Shown one piece after another: positions 8,371 through 16,513 of a stretch of 64,000 bases of DNA. A program made the translations under genes and the position numbers. Source of the stretch: Bacteroidia bacterium (lineage in GTDB: Bacteria > Bacteroidota > Ignavibacteria > SZUA-365); the NCBI GenBank assembly GCA_027493955.1, contig JAOSJT010000001.1, forward strand, positions 4,946,552 to 5,010,551, written 5' to 3'. The notes under the pieces were generated by a model. The model made no database searches. It saw only the letters and a list, made by a program, of their open reading frames with translations, and had not been told where the DNA came from. Numbering within the stretch: position 1 is the first letter of the stretch; each line of letters opens with the position of its first letter.

Positions 8371-10266
8371 ATGAAGCTATACAAGCAGACCGTTTTTGCC
8401 CTTGTGCTCCTCACGGCGCTGGCCCTGCCTGCTGCAGGCCAGAATTTGACGCAGCAGAGAGAGTACAAGTCCACCGACCTCGCCTATCCGGTGCTTTCGA
8501 CAAGCGGCGATGCGCAGCGAAATCAAGAGGTGTACGAGCAGGAACTCCGGAATTATGATGCCCGGAAGCGCGCGATCATGCAGGAAATGACTGCGGAGAA
8601 CGCGGGCGTGTTCAGCAGCGACGACGTGCAGCGGAGCAATTCGGTCGTCACACCGCAGGAGATTACCTTCACGAACTGTCTCATCCCGCGCGACGCTTCC
8701 TGGACGGCCGTTCCGCGCAATGACGACGGCTCCCTCGGTCCGATCGCTCTTCCCTTTACGTTCAATCTGTACGGCACGGGATATACCTCCGTCTGGATCA
8801 ACACCAACGGCAACCTGACCTTCACCGGACCGGTAGGCAGCTTCGTCCCTGCGAACATGCCGGTGGCGATTCCGATGGTCGCCGGTTTCTGGGCCGATAT
8901 CGATACGCGCAATACCGCCTGCGGACAAATCTGGTACAAGCTTGAAGCGACACGTCTCGTGGTGCTGTGGGAAAATGTCGGTCGTTTTTCGAATGACTGT
9001 AGCCTGCAGAATACGTTCCAGATCATGATCGGGACCTGCAGCGATCCCGTCATCGGCGCGGGGAAGAATGTGAAATTCGCCTACGGCGACATGCAATGGG
9101 GTTCCAGCAGCTCGGATGGATTCAGCGGTACGCCGGCGACAGTCGGCATGTGCAACGGTGCGTTTTTCGAGCAAATCGGCCGTTTCAATCCGAACAGCAA
9201 CGCATATGATGGACCGTTCGGTGCTGTCGATGGTATCAACTACCTTGACGATGCCTGCATCACCCTCGAGGGTTTTGGTCCGCTCACTCTCACGAGTTGT
9301 CCCACGGATATTGTTGTGTCCACCGATGCCGGCGTGTGCACCGCGGTCGTCGAATACGAGGTGCTCGCAACAAGCGCAAGTCCCGTGAGTTATTCTTACG
9401 AATTCTTTGGAGCGACGAACGGAGGCGGAGCGGGCACCGGCAGCGGCTCGACCTTCGAGAAAGGCACCACCAGCGTCGTCGTGATCGCATCGAACGGTTG
9501 CGGGGAAGTGCAGTGCAGCTTCACAGTCACCGTGAATGATGACGAAGCTCCGGTTGTGGTTCTGAATCCTGCTATCACGATGTGGCCTCCGAACCATTCG
9601 TACCGGACCATCACCGCCGCTGAAATGGTTGCGTCCATCTCGGATAATTGCTCCTCTCTTGACCTCTCCGACGTCGTGATTACCTCAGTGAGCAGCGATG
9701 AGCCCGAGGATGCTATTGGAAACGGCGATGGTGCGACACTGAGTGATATTCTGATCGTTCTAAATTGTAATTCTGTAAATCTGCGTAAAGAGCGCGCTGG
9801 CGGCTGGAATGGCCGCGTGTACACCGTCAATTTCACGGTGACCGATGACGACGGAAACGAAACGGCGTCTTCCTTCAAGGTCAACGTCCCTGTGGATATC
9901 GAATTCCCGGCCGTGGTTGACGATGGCGCCGGCAATGGATACACTGTGCTTTCTTCGTGTGTCGCAGCTCCGAAGGAAGATGGCGGCAGAACCGGCATCC
10001 CCGCGGGCTATGCGCTCGAGCAGAACTATCCCAATCCCTTCAATCCCTCCACAACAATCACCTTCTCGATACCGCAGGACGCTCCGGTCATGCTGACGGT
10101 GTTTGACATGTACGGACGCAGGATTGCAGTGCTGGTTGACGGACATCTGAGCGCCGGTTCGCACAGTGTTTCCTTCGATGCTTCCGGACTCGTCAGTGGT
10201 GTCTATATGTACACGCTCGAGTCAGGTGCTGTGAAGGTCAGCAAATCAATGCAGCTGATGAAGTAA
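8371..10266 (+). CDS. Secreted T9SS cargo protein with nidogen-like and HYR-like domains
   Basis: A 631-residue protein; GAGGAAAT precedes ATG 8371. Signal peptide (MKLYKQTVFALVLLTALALP, cleaved near AAGQ). Residues about 110-300 resemble a NIDO/nidogen-type domain (LPFTFNLYGTGYTSVWINTNGNLTF, split as FTFNLYGTGY and VWINTNGNLTF). Then an HYR-like beta-sandwich (LTSCPTDIVVSTDAGVCTAVVEY) and a second sandwich with WPPNHSY. The last 80 residues are a T9SS sorting/FlgD-like domain (LEQNYPNPFNPSTTITF ... SGVYMYTLESG ... KSMQLMK). It is expected to be secreted through type IX secretion and displayed on or released from the cell surface. Own promoter and terminator: monocistronic. Confidence 0.88.
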   Translation: MKLYKQTVFALVLLTALALPAAGQNLTQQREYKSTDLAYPVLSTSGDAQRNQEVYEQELRNYDARKRAIMQEMTAENAGVFSSDDVQRSNSVVTPQEITFTNCLIPRDASWTAVPRNDDGSLGPIALPFTFNLYGTGYTSVWINTNGNLTFTGPVGSFVPANMPVAIPMVAGFWADIDTRNTACGQIWYKLEATRLVVLWENVGRFSNDCSLQNTFQIMIGTCSDPVIGAGKNVKFAYGDMQWGSSSSDGFSGTPATVGMCNGAFFEQIGRFNPNSNAYDGPFGAVDGINYLDDACITLEGFGPLTLTSCPTDIVVSTDAGVCTAVVEYEVLATSASPVSYSYEFFGATNGGGAGTGSGSTFEKGTTSVVVIASNGCGEVQCSFTVTVNDDEAPVVVLNPAITMWPPNHSYRTITAAEMVASISDNCSSLDLSDVVITSVSSDEPEDAIGNGDGATLSDILIVLNCNSVNLRKERAGGWNGRVYTVNFTVTDDDGNETASSFKVNVPVDIEFPAVVDDGAGNGYTVLSSCVAAPKEDGGRTGIPAGYALEQNYPNPFNPSTTITFSIPQDAPVMLTVFDMYGRRIAVLVDGHLSAGSHSVSFDASGLVSGVYMYTLESGAVKVSKSMQLMK

Positions 10267-10284
10267 TCAGCTCAGCATTCTGAG

Positions 10285-10318
10285 AAAGCCGTCCGGATTG
10301 TCCGGACGGCTTTTTTTA
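10285..10318 (+). terminator. Strong rho-independent terminator
   Basis: A 13-bp perfect stem (10285-10297 with 10301-10313) and a 3-nt TTG loop, closed by AAAGCC/GGCTTT, runs into a stretch of seven T. It sits 19 nt after the stop at 10266 and just before the convergent gene ending at 10446. Confidence 0.92.
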
Positions 10319-10445
10319 TTTTGCTGAGCATCTGTGCTTGAAGGACTTCGTGTTAACTGTAACGGTTTGTGCGGATGCAGCAAGCAGCCGCGAATGAGAT
10401 CGCAGAGTGGATTTGATAGCGCAGCCGGCACGTCATTTCCCGCAG

Positions 10446-11669
10446 TTAGCGACGTTTATCCCTTATCTGCGCCTGTTTCTCCATGACTATTTGCGTTATC
10501 TCCCGAGCGGTGTCGAGGCTGATACCGGCTGCGGCCGCGGCCTGTCGTATATCGGTGACGCGGCCGGCATTTTCATTTTCCATGTAGATAGCCAGGAAAC
10601 GATTAATCGCATCGAGATCGTCCTGTTGAGCTTGCGACATTTTCGGGACGAAAAGCTCTGCGTAGGCAGTGGAGGCGTAGGTTGTATTGAAGTGCTCTTC
10701 CGCGATTCTTCTGCCGAACATCGAAAGACGCAGCACACCGCTGTCGTCCACGTGCGTACCATGCGCTGCAAGCGTTTCCGTCAGCTTCCGCCAGCCGCGA
10801 TCTGTGAGTGACTGCACGACGAGTAAGCGTTTTGTGGCGTCGTAGTACAGCTCACTGAAATGTGGGTGTCCATGCCAACGTTTCAGCCTCAGGTGAAAAA
10901 CATTGTCGATATGCTCGATATGAAAATGCTTGCGATGCTCCTCGACGGAAAACACCATGTCCGAGACTTCGTAATAATGCGATATGAATACGTCTTTCCC
11001 GTGGACAAGGATCGGAACATTGCCAAAACGCCAGAGCATGAGGTACGGAATGGGATCGGCGTCCATTGACGCAGGGACGTCCTCCATGGTGCGAACCTTC
11101 TTGTCAATCATCCGGGCGAGAGGCAGGATGTCACTGTACAGCATGCCACCGAAGGACAGCATCGGGCCGTAGGTTTGTAAGCAATCGCCGGAATGGAAGG
11201 TCAACAGTATTATCATGCTCGGTCGACGGTGTTCCCGGATAATCGTCGTCAGCGACGAGGATCGCACAAGGAACACCTCTTCGGAACATGCATCGACCAT
11301 GCGATAGAAGTGGTCGCCCACTCCTTCTATCAGGCGCATGAAGCGCCACCGCCAGGGGTGTTGGAGTTGATACTCAAAGAAGTCCAACTCGGTGCGGCTG
11401 CGTCCACGCACGGCGGCATGCGCGCGATATTTTCTCGCGAGAGCGTTTTCTCCGAACAACGTGTGCGCCATGAGTTGCGCGGTGAGATAATTCCCCCAGC
11501 CCTCGGGCATTTCTTCGAGGATATGACGGTATGGCCGCAATGCGTACGCGATGCCGCGGGAGAGGCGATCCCGCTCGTCGCTGTAGCGTAGCAAAAAATT
11601 GTCGAGCAGAGACTCAACTATCCTGCTGTCGCTCATGCAACGGAGTTCGAGGGTACGGAGGTCAATCAT
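10446..11669 (-). CDS. Cytoplasmic protein of unknown function (about 407 residues)
   Basis: No signal peptide, membrane segment or familiar motif. I prefer the ATG at 11669 (MIDLRTLELR) over the longer frame from 11804, whose extra 45 residues look non-homologous and low quality. The protein is rich in His, Arg and aromatic residues; notable stretches are LLTFHSGDCLQTYGPMLSFG and VFHLRLKRWHGHPHFSELYY. A C-terminal helical part (SQAQQDDLDAINRFLAIYME) ends in AAAAAGISLDTAREITQIV, which could be a small helix-turn-helix or a helical cap. It is transcribed towards the terminator at 10285-10318. Divergent from the gene at 12057; the 387-nt gap holds nothing I can name. Confidence 0.7.
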   Translation of the reverse strand: MIDLRTLELRCMSDSRIVESLLDNFLLRYSDERDRLSRGIAYALRPYRHILEEMPEGWGNYLTAQLMAHTLFGENALARKYRAHAAVRGRSRTELDFFEYQLQHPWRWRFMRLIEGVGDHFYRMVDACSEEVFLVRSSSLTTIIREHRRPSMIILLTFHSGDCLQTYGPMLSFGGMLYSDILPLARMIDKKVRTMEDVPASMDADPIPYLMLWRFGNVPILVHGKDVFISHYYEVSDMVFSVEEHRKHFHIEHIDNVFHLRLKRWHGHPHFSELYYDATKRLLVVQSLTDRGWRKLTETLAAHGTHVDDSGVLRLSMFGRRIAEEHFNTTYASTAYAELFVPKMSQAQQDDLDAINRFLAIYMENENAGRVTDIRQAAAAAGISLDTAREITQIVMEKQAQIRDKRR

Positions 11670-12056
11670 GCCGGCCTCGTGTATTGTGGAATGAATATGA
11701 TCCTGTATGGAGGTCACGATACCCAGGATATCGCAAATGTTGGTGCACGAAACAGAGGACACGTTCTCAGGAGCAGCGTTCGAAATATACCGCACGGATA
11801 ACATATAAAACCAACAGGAACATCTCCACGGAAGGAAATCACAAAATGTTGAAACCGCAGCGCGTTCGAGGACAATAGGTACTATGCACAGAGGACGATG
11901 GCATGCGTTTCCTGAACGCGTAGCATCGTCTACGTTCGGAATGTCGCACAGGTGATGCCTGTGGAGAATTGTTTATTCATCGTCGCATCGAACAGGAATT
12001 ACCGGATAGATATCGAAGCGCTGAAGTCGTACTTTCAAAGATAACGGTTTGAATAC

Positions 12057-13034
12057 ATGGCAGGAATACCAAATATTCGTCAGAGTGTGCTCTCCCGTAT
12101 CTGGGAGGAACTGAAGCACATCAATTATCAGCAGCTCAATGCGAAAACCGCTGCCGCGTTCAGCATCTGTCTGGCGGGGACGCGGGAGGAGCTGGCGACC
12201 ATACGGGAATGGCTGTCTTCGATGGACTACCCGCTGCTGAACACATGGTCGGGGGGAGACATTCTGAAAGCCCGTGCAGATCATCGACGCATGGACCGTC
12301 GTATCCGTGAGATCGTGTTGGCCGACGAAGGCGTCCTTGCCACGATGCCCGTTGGTGATGCGGCGATGCTCCGCGATGCGCTGTTGTGTATCACCACCGC
12401 GCGCAGGAAGCAATTGCTTGCCCCGCACTGCACGCGGATGTTTCTCTACTCTGATGGCGACGGTTCGGAAATTGCGCATGAAATACTCGAGACCCTGCCG
12501 GAACATCGTTTCGCATTGAGCTACACCTTCCCCGTGATGCGGCCCGGCCATGCGCGTATTGAGATCCGCGCGACCGCGATACAGAATGCCTCATGGGCGC
12601 TGTTCACGGCCGCGCCGAATCTTTTTCCGAATCCGGGCCAAGTGTTTACCGTGCCCGCGGAGGCCGTTTCAGATTTTTTTGTCATGACAGTCAATGAAAT
12701 CAAGATGATGTTTGAATTGGTGGCGCTGAACGGTCGCCGAGTGCAGCCGCTGCAATGCGTTCCGGAGCTCGGAATCATTCTCGGGCTTGCCAAGTTGGCG
12801 GAGATGACGGCCACGCAGCTCATCGGCAAGGCGCCTGTGGCGGGACCAGCCATAAAGGGCGGCGTGGCATTTGCCTTCACCAGTGCGATTGGCGAGGCAT
12901 TGCTCCTATACGAAATCGGTGGTGTGCAGGTGGGGAAGGATTTCATCGAGCAACGAGCGAAGGCCTGGTTCGAAGAGGGTAAGGCCGTCGCACGTTCGCT
13001 GCTCGAGAAGAAGGGGAAAAAGAAAGGCGGCTGA
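12057..13034 (+). CDS. DUF697-like protein without a GTPase domain
   Basis: A 325-residue protein. The C-terminal third (EIKMMFELVALNGRRVQPLQ, then VPELGIILGLAKLAEMTATQLIG and GPAIKGGVAFAFTSAIGEALLLYEIGG) has the layout of DUF697, a membrane-associated module often fused to Era-like GTPases or found in YcjF-type proteins. Here no P-loop precedes it; the N-terminal 200 residues instead show AAAFSICLAGTREELATIREWL, which could be a relic of a nucleotide-binding fold without a Walker A motif. A basic tail (LLEKKGKKKGG) ends the protein. Role unknown; membrane attachment inferred. The following 312 nt (13035-13346) hold no gene I can support. Confidence 0.7.
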   Translation: MAGIPNIRQSVLSRIWEELKHINYQQLNAKTAAAFSICLAGTREELATIREWLSSMDYPLLNTWSGGDILKARADHRRMDRRIREIVLADEGVLATMPVGDAAMLRDALLCITTARRKQLLAPHCTRMFLYSDGDGSEIAHEILETLPEHRFALSYTFPVMRPGHARIEIRATAIQNASWALFTAAPNLFPNPGQVFTVPAEAVSDFFVMTVNEIKMMFELVALNGRRVQPLQCVPELGIILGLAKLAEMTATQLIGKAPVAGPAIKGGVAFAFTSAIGEALLLYEIGGVQVGKDFIEQRAKAWFEEGKAVARSLLEKKGKKKGG

Positions 13035-13346
13035 AAAGGGAACGGCAAGGCAACGGCACGGCAATCGACGGCTTCGTTTTGTCGGCCCCCAGATTCCGGC
13101 GTTATATGCATTGCGTTTTACAGGGATTTCCTACCATTACGTGTACGACATGCGGATCGATGCAATCGGTTGCCAGCGAGAGGCAGGTGGTTTTTTGTAC
13201 AATTCAGCAGGAGGTCGGCGGGCAGCAGGGAGGACAGTGTCTGTTCCTACGCGGTGAAGGATTGAGTGACGAATTTCCGCCTTGAATCCGGACCGGGGGG
13301 CTGCATATCTTATCATTCGTGTTTTTCACCGCTTAGGGAGCATCAA

Positions 13347-14159
13347 GTGAAACGACTCAAAGAACTCAGTACCCGCCGCGTGCGGGAATACGACTATTCG
13401 AAGCTGTCGAAGCATCTCGTTGTGTTCAAGACCAGGAAGAATGCCGAGATTCTCGGAACGACGAAAGACGGAATCACCACGCTCAGCGACGCCGGACGCG
13501 CCTTTCTGGATGTGCTCGGTCAAGCGCTGCAGAATTTTCCGTGCATCCGTATTCACGGCATGACCGTTCGTCCCTCCGAAGTGGAACTATCGCTGGAGAT
13601 CACCGAAATCCGGATGCTCCGGGAAGCGCCTCCGGAAGGTAGTGATGAGTGGGTGTATTTTCGTCGCGTGATGACGCTTCCGATGTTCATGGGGTATTTG
13701 AAGATGAACAGCGGTCATCGCATAAACACACTGTTCGGCAAGAAAGGTGGCGAGGTATGGGCTCGGCGCTACGCATCGTGCGTTCTGGAGGACGAGGACG
13801 AATTGGCACGCGTGCACGCGGAGTTGCAGGAGGAGTGGAGCCGCGTGGTGGTGGACCCTCCGCAGCTGAAAACCAAGGAGAAACGGTTCTGCACCTTCAC
13901 CGAGGTTCTGGCATCGGAATTTGGCGGTGCGGGCGCGCTGTCCGTACATGGCCGCAAAGGGCGCGCGGTATCGGGTCAGCTCGCCGGGGCAATGCTTCTC
14001 GGGCGCGTGCTGTTGCTGACGGGCGCGCGGAAGGATGAGGCGGTACGCACTGCGTCGAAGAAGGGCGTCGCGCGAGGAGGAGGCGCCGGCGGGATGGCGG
14101 CCGGACAGGGATCGGTAGTCCGGAGTCTGGGTCCTGCCCGGATATTTCTTTCCGAATAG
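13347..14159 (+). CDS. RAYT-like (REP-associated tyrosine transposase fold) protein with degenerate HUH site
   Basis: A 270-residue protein, GTG start with AGGGAG at 13335-13340. Residues 14-85 align by eye with IS200/RAYT Y1 transposases (YDYS...; expected VVMPNHxHGI at 72-82). There the protein reads MTVRPSEVELSLEI: the HUH histidines are replaced at residues 77-80 (SEVE). Residues 115-165 keep the second conserved block (KMNSGHRINTLFG ... VWARRYASCVLEDEDEL), with Tyr142 where the family has the NYYEH tyrosine. Residues 183-245 (GRKGRAVSGQLAGAMLLGRVLL) resemble the DnaA-C-like helix-turn-helix that ends many RAYTs. Metal-dependent DNA cleavage should be lost; a DNA-binding role is possible. 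A palindrome array lies 220 nt downstream. Confidence 0.62.
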   Translation: MKRLKELSTRRVREYDYSKLSKHLVVFKTRKNAEILGTTKDGITTLSDAGRAFLDVLGQALQNFPCIRIHGMTVRPSEVELSLEITEIRMLREAPPEGSDEWVYFRRVMTLPMFMGYLKMNSGHRINTLFGKKGGEVWARRYASCVLEDEDELARVHAELQEEWSRVVVDPPQLKTKEKRFCTFTEVLASEFGGAGALSVHGRKGRAVSGQLAGAMLLGRVLLLTGARKDEAVRTASKKGVARGGGAGGMAAGQGSVVRSLGPARIFLSE

Positions 14160-14348
14160 TCCGGATCGAAGGAGCGGGTTTCCATTACGAAATTGGGCGG
14201 AGGACACTTCGGAGCGATAAACGTCACGCGAAGAGGGTAAGATATTCGTTTTTATCCGGAAATGGGGCTTCCTGGAGGAGCGTGGAGGGACGGATGGGTG
14301 TGGGGTTAACCGGTTTATGGTAAGCTAAATGGATTGGAGCGGTTCTGT

Positions 14349-14362
14349 AGGGGTGCTCCCCT
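14349..14362. repeat. Short palindrome upstream of the 45-nt-period array
   Basis: AGGGG TGCT CCCCT forms a 5-bp stem 18 nt before the first array unit. Similar GTAGGGG/CCCCTAC arms flank related palindromes in other environmental bacterial genomes as I remember them, so this may be part of the same REP-like element. Confidence 0.4.
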
Positions 14363-14379
14363 GGTTTTGGCGGGTGAGT

Positions 14380-14535
14380 GGGCGATACATGAATCGCCCA
14401 AATCCGCTTTCGGCCGCACCCTCGTGGCGATACATGAATCGCCCAATTATGGTCCCCGTCGCGCTACTGCGGCGATACATGAATCGCCCAGTTCGATCCC
14501 GGCCGAGCCAGTGTGGGTGATGCACGTATCCCCCA
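14380..14535. repeat. REP-like palindrome array, four units at exact 45-nt spacing
   Basis: Unit 1 (14380-14399) reads GGGCGATACATGAATCGCCC, a 7-bp stem with a 6-nt loop. Units 2 and 3 (14426-14445, 14471-14490) repeat the same 20-nt core GGCGATACATGAATCGCCCA. Unit 4 (14516-14535) is degenerate (GGTGATGCACGTATCCCCCA). Core starts are 14381, 14426, 14471 and 14516, so the period is exactly 45 nt with three unrelated 25-nt spacers. The palindrome gives short open frames with MNRP/IHESP repeats on both strands that I do not consider genes. Location just after a RAYT-like gene fits REP/BIME biology; no cas genes are present. Confidence 0.85.
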
Positions 14536-14676
14536 ATTCAGCCACAACCCCTCCCCCTGTGACACATACACGCTCTTGTCCTTTCCTAAAAACCCTGCCT
14601 GTGATTTGCGCACTTCCGGCTCTTGCACGATGGCAGCCGGACGTATATTTTTTCTCAGAACCATGTGGACAGCATC

Positions 14677-15180
14677 ATGCCGATATATGAATTTTTCTGC
14701 GCCGATTGCAATACCATTTTTAACTTTTTCTCGCGCCGCGTGAATACCTCAAGCACACCCACGTGCCCGCGATGTGATCGCGATACGCTGTCGCGGCGCG
14801 TGTCGCGTTTCGCCGTGGTCTCGGGCGGCACACAGGGGGGGGAAGAGGGCGCCGGGCTCGACGATCTTCCGCTCGACGAGAATCAACTGATGCGGGCCAT
14901 GTCCGCTCTGGAGGGCGATATGGGGCGCATCGATGAGTCCGATCCCCGGGCGCTCGCACAGCTCATGCGCAAATTCAGCTCGGCTGCAGGCATGGAATAT
15001 GGCGAGAAAATGGAAGACATGCTGCGCCGCCTGGAACAGGGCGAGGATCCGGATGCTCTCGAAGCTGAAATGGGTGAAATGGGCGAGGACGGTGACATCA
15101 TGGACTTTATTCGCGCAAAAAAGTCCGTCTCCGGGAATAAACCTCCTCCGAAAGTGGACGATACGCTGTATGAAATGTGA
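14677..15180 (+). CDS. FmdB-family zinc-ribbon protein
   Basis: A 167-residue protein starting MPIYEFFCADC. The N-terminal zinc ribbon has two CxxC knuckles (Cys8/Cys11 and Cys30/Cys33) in the typical FmdB order, with the aromatic pattern before Cys8. FmdB proteins are small putative regulators of unknown mechanism. The remaining 120 residues are acidic and helical (LMRAMSALEGDMGRIDES, GEDPDALEAEMGEMGEDG), longer than in minimal family members, and end in a lineage-specific tail. The in-frame ATG at 14623 is upstream of the ribbon and unlikely. No operon partner. Confidence 0.88.
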   Translation: MPIYEFFCADCNTIFNFFSRRVNTSSTPTCPRCDRDTLSRRVSRFAVVSGGTQGGEEGAGLDDLPLDENQLMRAMSALEGDMGRIDESDPRALAQLMRKFSSAAGMEYGEKMEDMLRRLEQGEDPDALEAEMGEMGEDGDIMDFIRAKKSVSGNKPPPKVDDTLYEM

Positions 15181-15298
15181 GTGCTCTCTTCGGAGAGTAG
15201 AAAGTCATTTCAGAGACTGCACATTCCGCTCATCCTCGGGGGGCCAGTGGCTGCGAAATGACGTAGGTGCACCGGGGCATGCGAGAGTGACAACTCGT

Positions 15299-15925
15299 TC
15301 AGCGGAAATCACCGAGAATCACTGTCAGATTCCCTGAAAGCGCGCCGCGATCCTTCGTTCTGGTGCCATGTAGCGAAACGCCAAGGCAACACCAGTGCCG
15401 CATGCGCATGGTAACGCCGAGATCGAGGGCTGCGCCAAAGCTTTTGTAGGATGCGACCTCATAGTAGTCCTCGCGGATCGATTTGCTTGAGGAATATCTC
15501 CACCACAGGAATTGGTGTGAGCTCGATTCCGTGCGCATGCTGCTGCGGATGAATTTCCCCAGCCGCTTCTCCAGGATGATCGCGGCGCCGGCGGCTGCGT
15601 GAAAATGAGTGTTTTCATCACCCAACCGGATACGGTACAGCAGGGCGAATTCCGTGTACGTTTCCTTTTCAAGGCTGACCTGATACGGAATTCCGGGCGC
15701 TTTTGCGAGATGGCGGTATTCCGCCATCGCAGCATGCATGCCTGAGCCGAGTGACAGTCCGAACGTCGGACCGGCTCCACGCGTGCTCGCGGCGATCCCT
15801 GCTGTGAGTTCCGCTGTGCCGGCACTCGTGGATGTTTCGGGAGCGCTGTCCATCTGTGCGAAACAAGGTGAACAGTACATCAAGCCTGCGACAAGCAGCG
15901 CGATAGAGATGAGTTTCGTTTTCAT
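15299..15925 (-). CDS. Small exported beta-barrel-like protein
   Basis: A 208-residue protein with a signal peptide (MKTKLISIALLVAGLMYCSP, cleaved near CFAQ) and AAGGAT before the ATG. The mature part alternates hydrophobic and polar residues in strands with turns (TAGIAASTRGAGPTFGLSLG, FAAALDLGVTMRMRHWC), as in 8-stranded outer-membrane barrels. It ends in an aromatic residue (ILGDFR), near the usual C-terminal Phe signal. No specific family recognised. Convergent with the FmdB gene. Confidence 0.65.
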   Translation of the reverse strand: MKTKLISIALLVAGLMYCSPCFAQMDSAPETSTSAGTAELTAGIAASTRGAGPTFGLSLGSGMHAAMAEYRHLAKAPGIPYQVSLEKETYTEFALLYRIRLGDENTHFHAAAGAAIILEKRLGKFIRSSMRTESSSHQFLWWRYSSSKSIREDYYEVASYKSFGAALDLGVTMRMRHWCCLGVSLHGTRTKDRGALSGNLTVILGDFR

Positions 15926-16513
15926 GATAACCTATCCTTTTCCATTTCGCTCTGCTACATGGTACACCGAAGCGTGCCCGCAATTGTCAGGACTATGTCA
16001 AAGATTCGTCGGGATACGACGGCAGGAGCGAGTTGTAGCAGTTGTTGCTGACTGGCTGTAACTATCAGAACTGATCAGGCCATGGGCTGCATGACGCCCT
16101 CCAAACGGATAGAAAGGGACGCGTATTGTCGCTGGATACATCCCTGAAGGTTTGGTTTATAATGGGTGAGCACGTCTGCTTCCTGTCGCTTCAGGACTTC
16201 GGCAACTGTCGGGTTCGGCAGATCACGGACTTATCCCCGGGGTGCCTTTTCAACCCTCCATTGTGGCGCGTAGTGATACGAGCCCTCGGGTTAGGATGAT
16301 GCGGCGATTCGCATCGCAGCGGCCTCGTCGCTGAACTGTCGAATCTCTCTGCATCCAGGAGGAGCGTTGTCGAGCCGCCGGATGTATGTCATGAAACAGT
16401 GTATTGTCACGAAAAGATTTATCCGCATATATTGTCTGTTGCTGTAACTTTTCCCCCGCTGATGTGTTCTTCTGAGTGGTACTTCGACTCACGCACCTTT
16501 CATCTCACCACCG

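Noticed and set aside
8377-9597. Long minus-strand frame inside the nidogen/HYR gene
   Set aside because: It is the shadow of a strongly supported plus-strand gene with signal peptide and sorting domain.
14491-14510. tRNA T-arm-like string GTTCGATCCCGG
   Set aside because: No anticodon or acceptor arm can be fitted around it; it is one spacer of the palindrome array.
14380-14535. Possible small CRISPR array
   Set aside because: The repeat is only 20 nt, palindromic, four units long, with one clearly decayed unit, and there are no cas genes; a REP-like array beside a RAYT-type gene fits better.
14325-14690. Open frames with MNRP/IHESP peptide repeats on both strands
   Set aside because: The palindrome at a spacing divisible by three makes similar peptides in several frames; no start site, no codon pattern and no known protein.
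16157-16162. TATAAT box before the VWA gene
   Set aside because: No -35 element at 16-18 nt and a distance of 350 nt to the gene; one match alone is not evidence.
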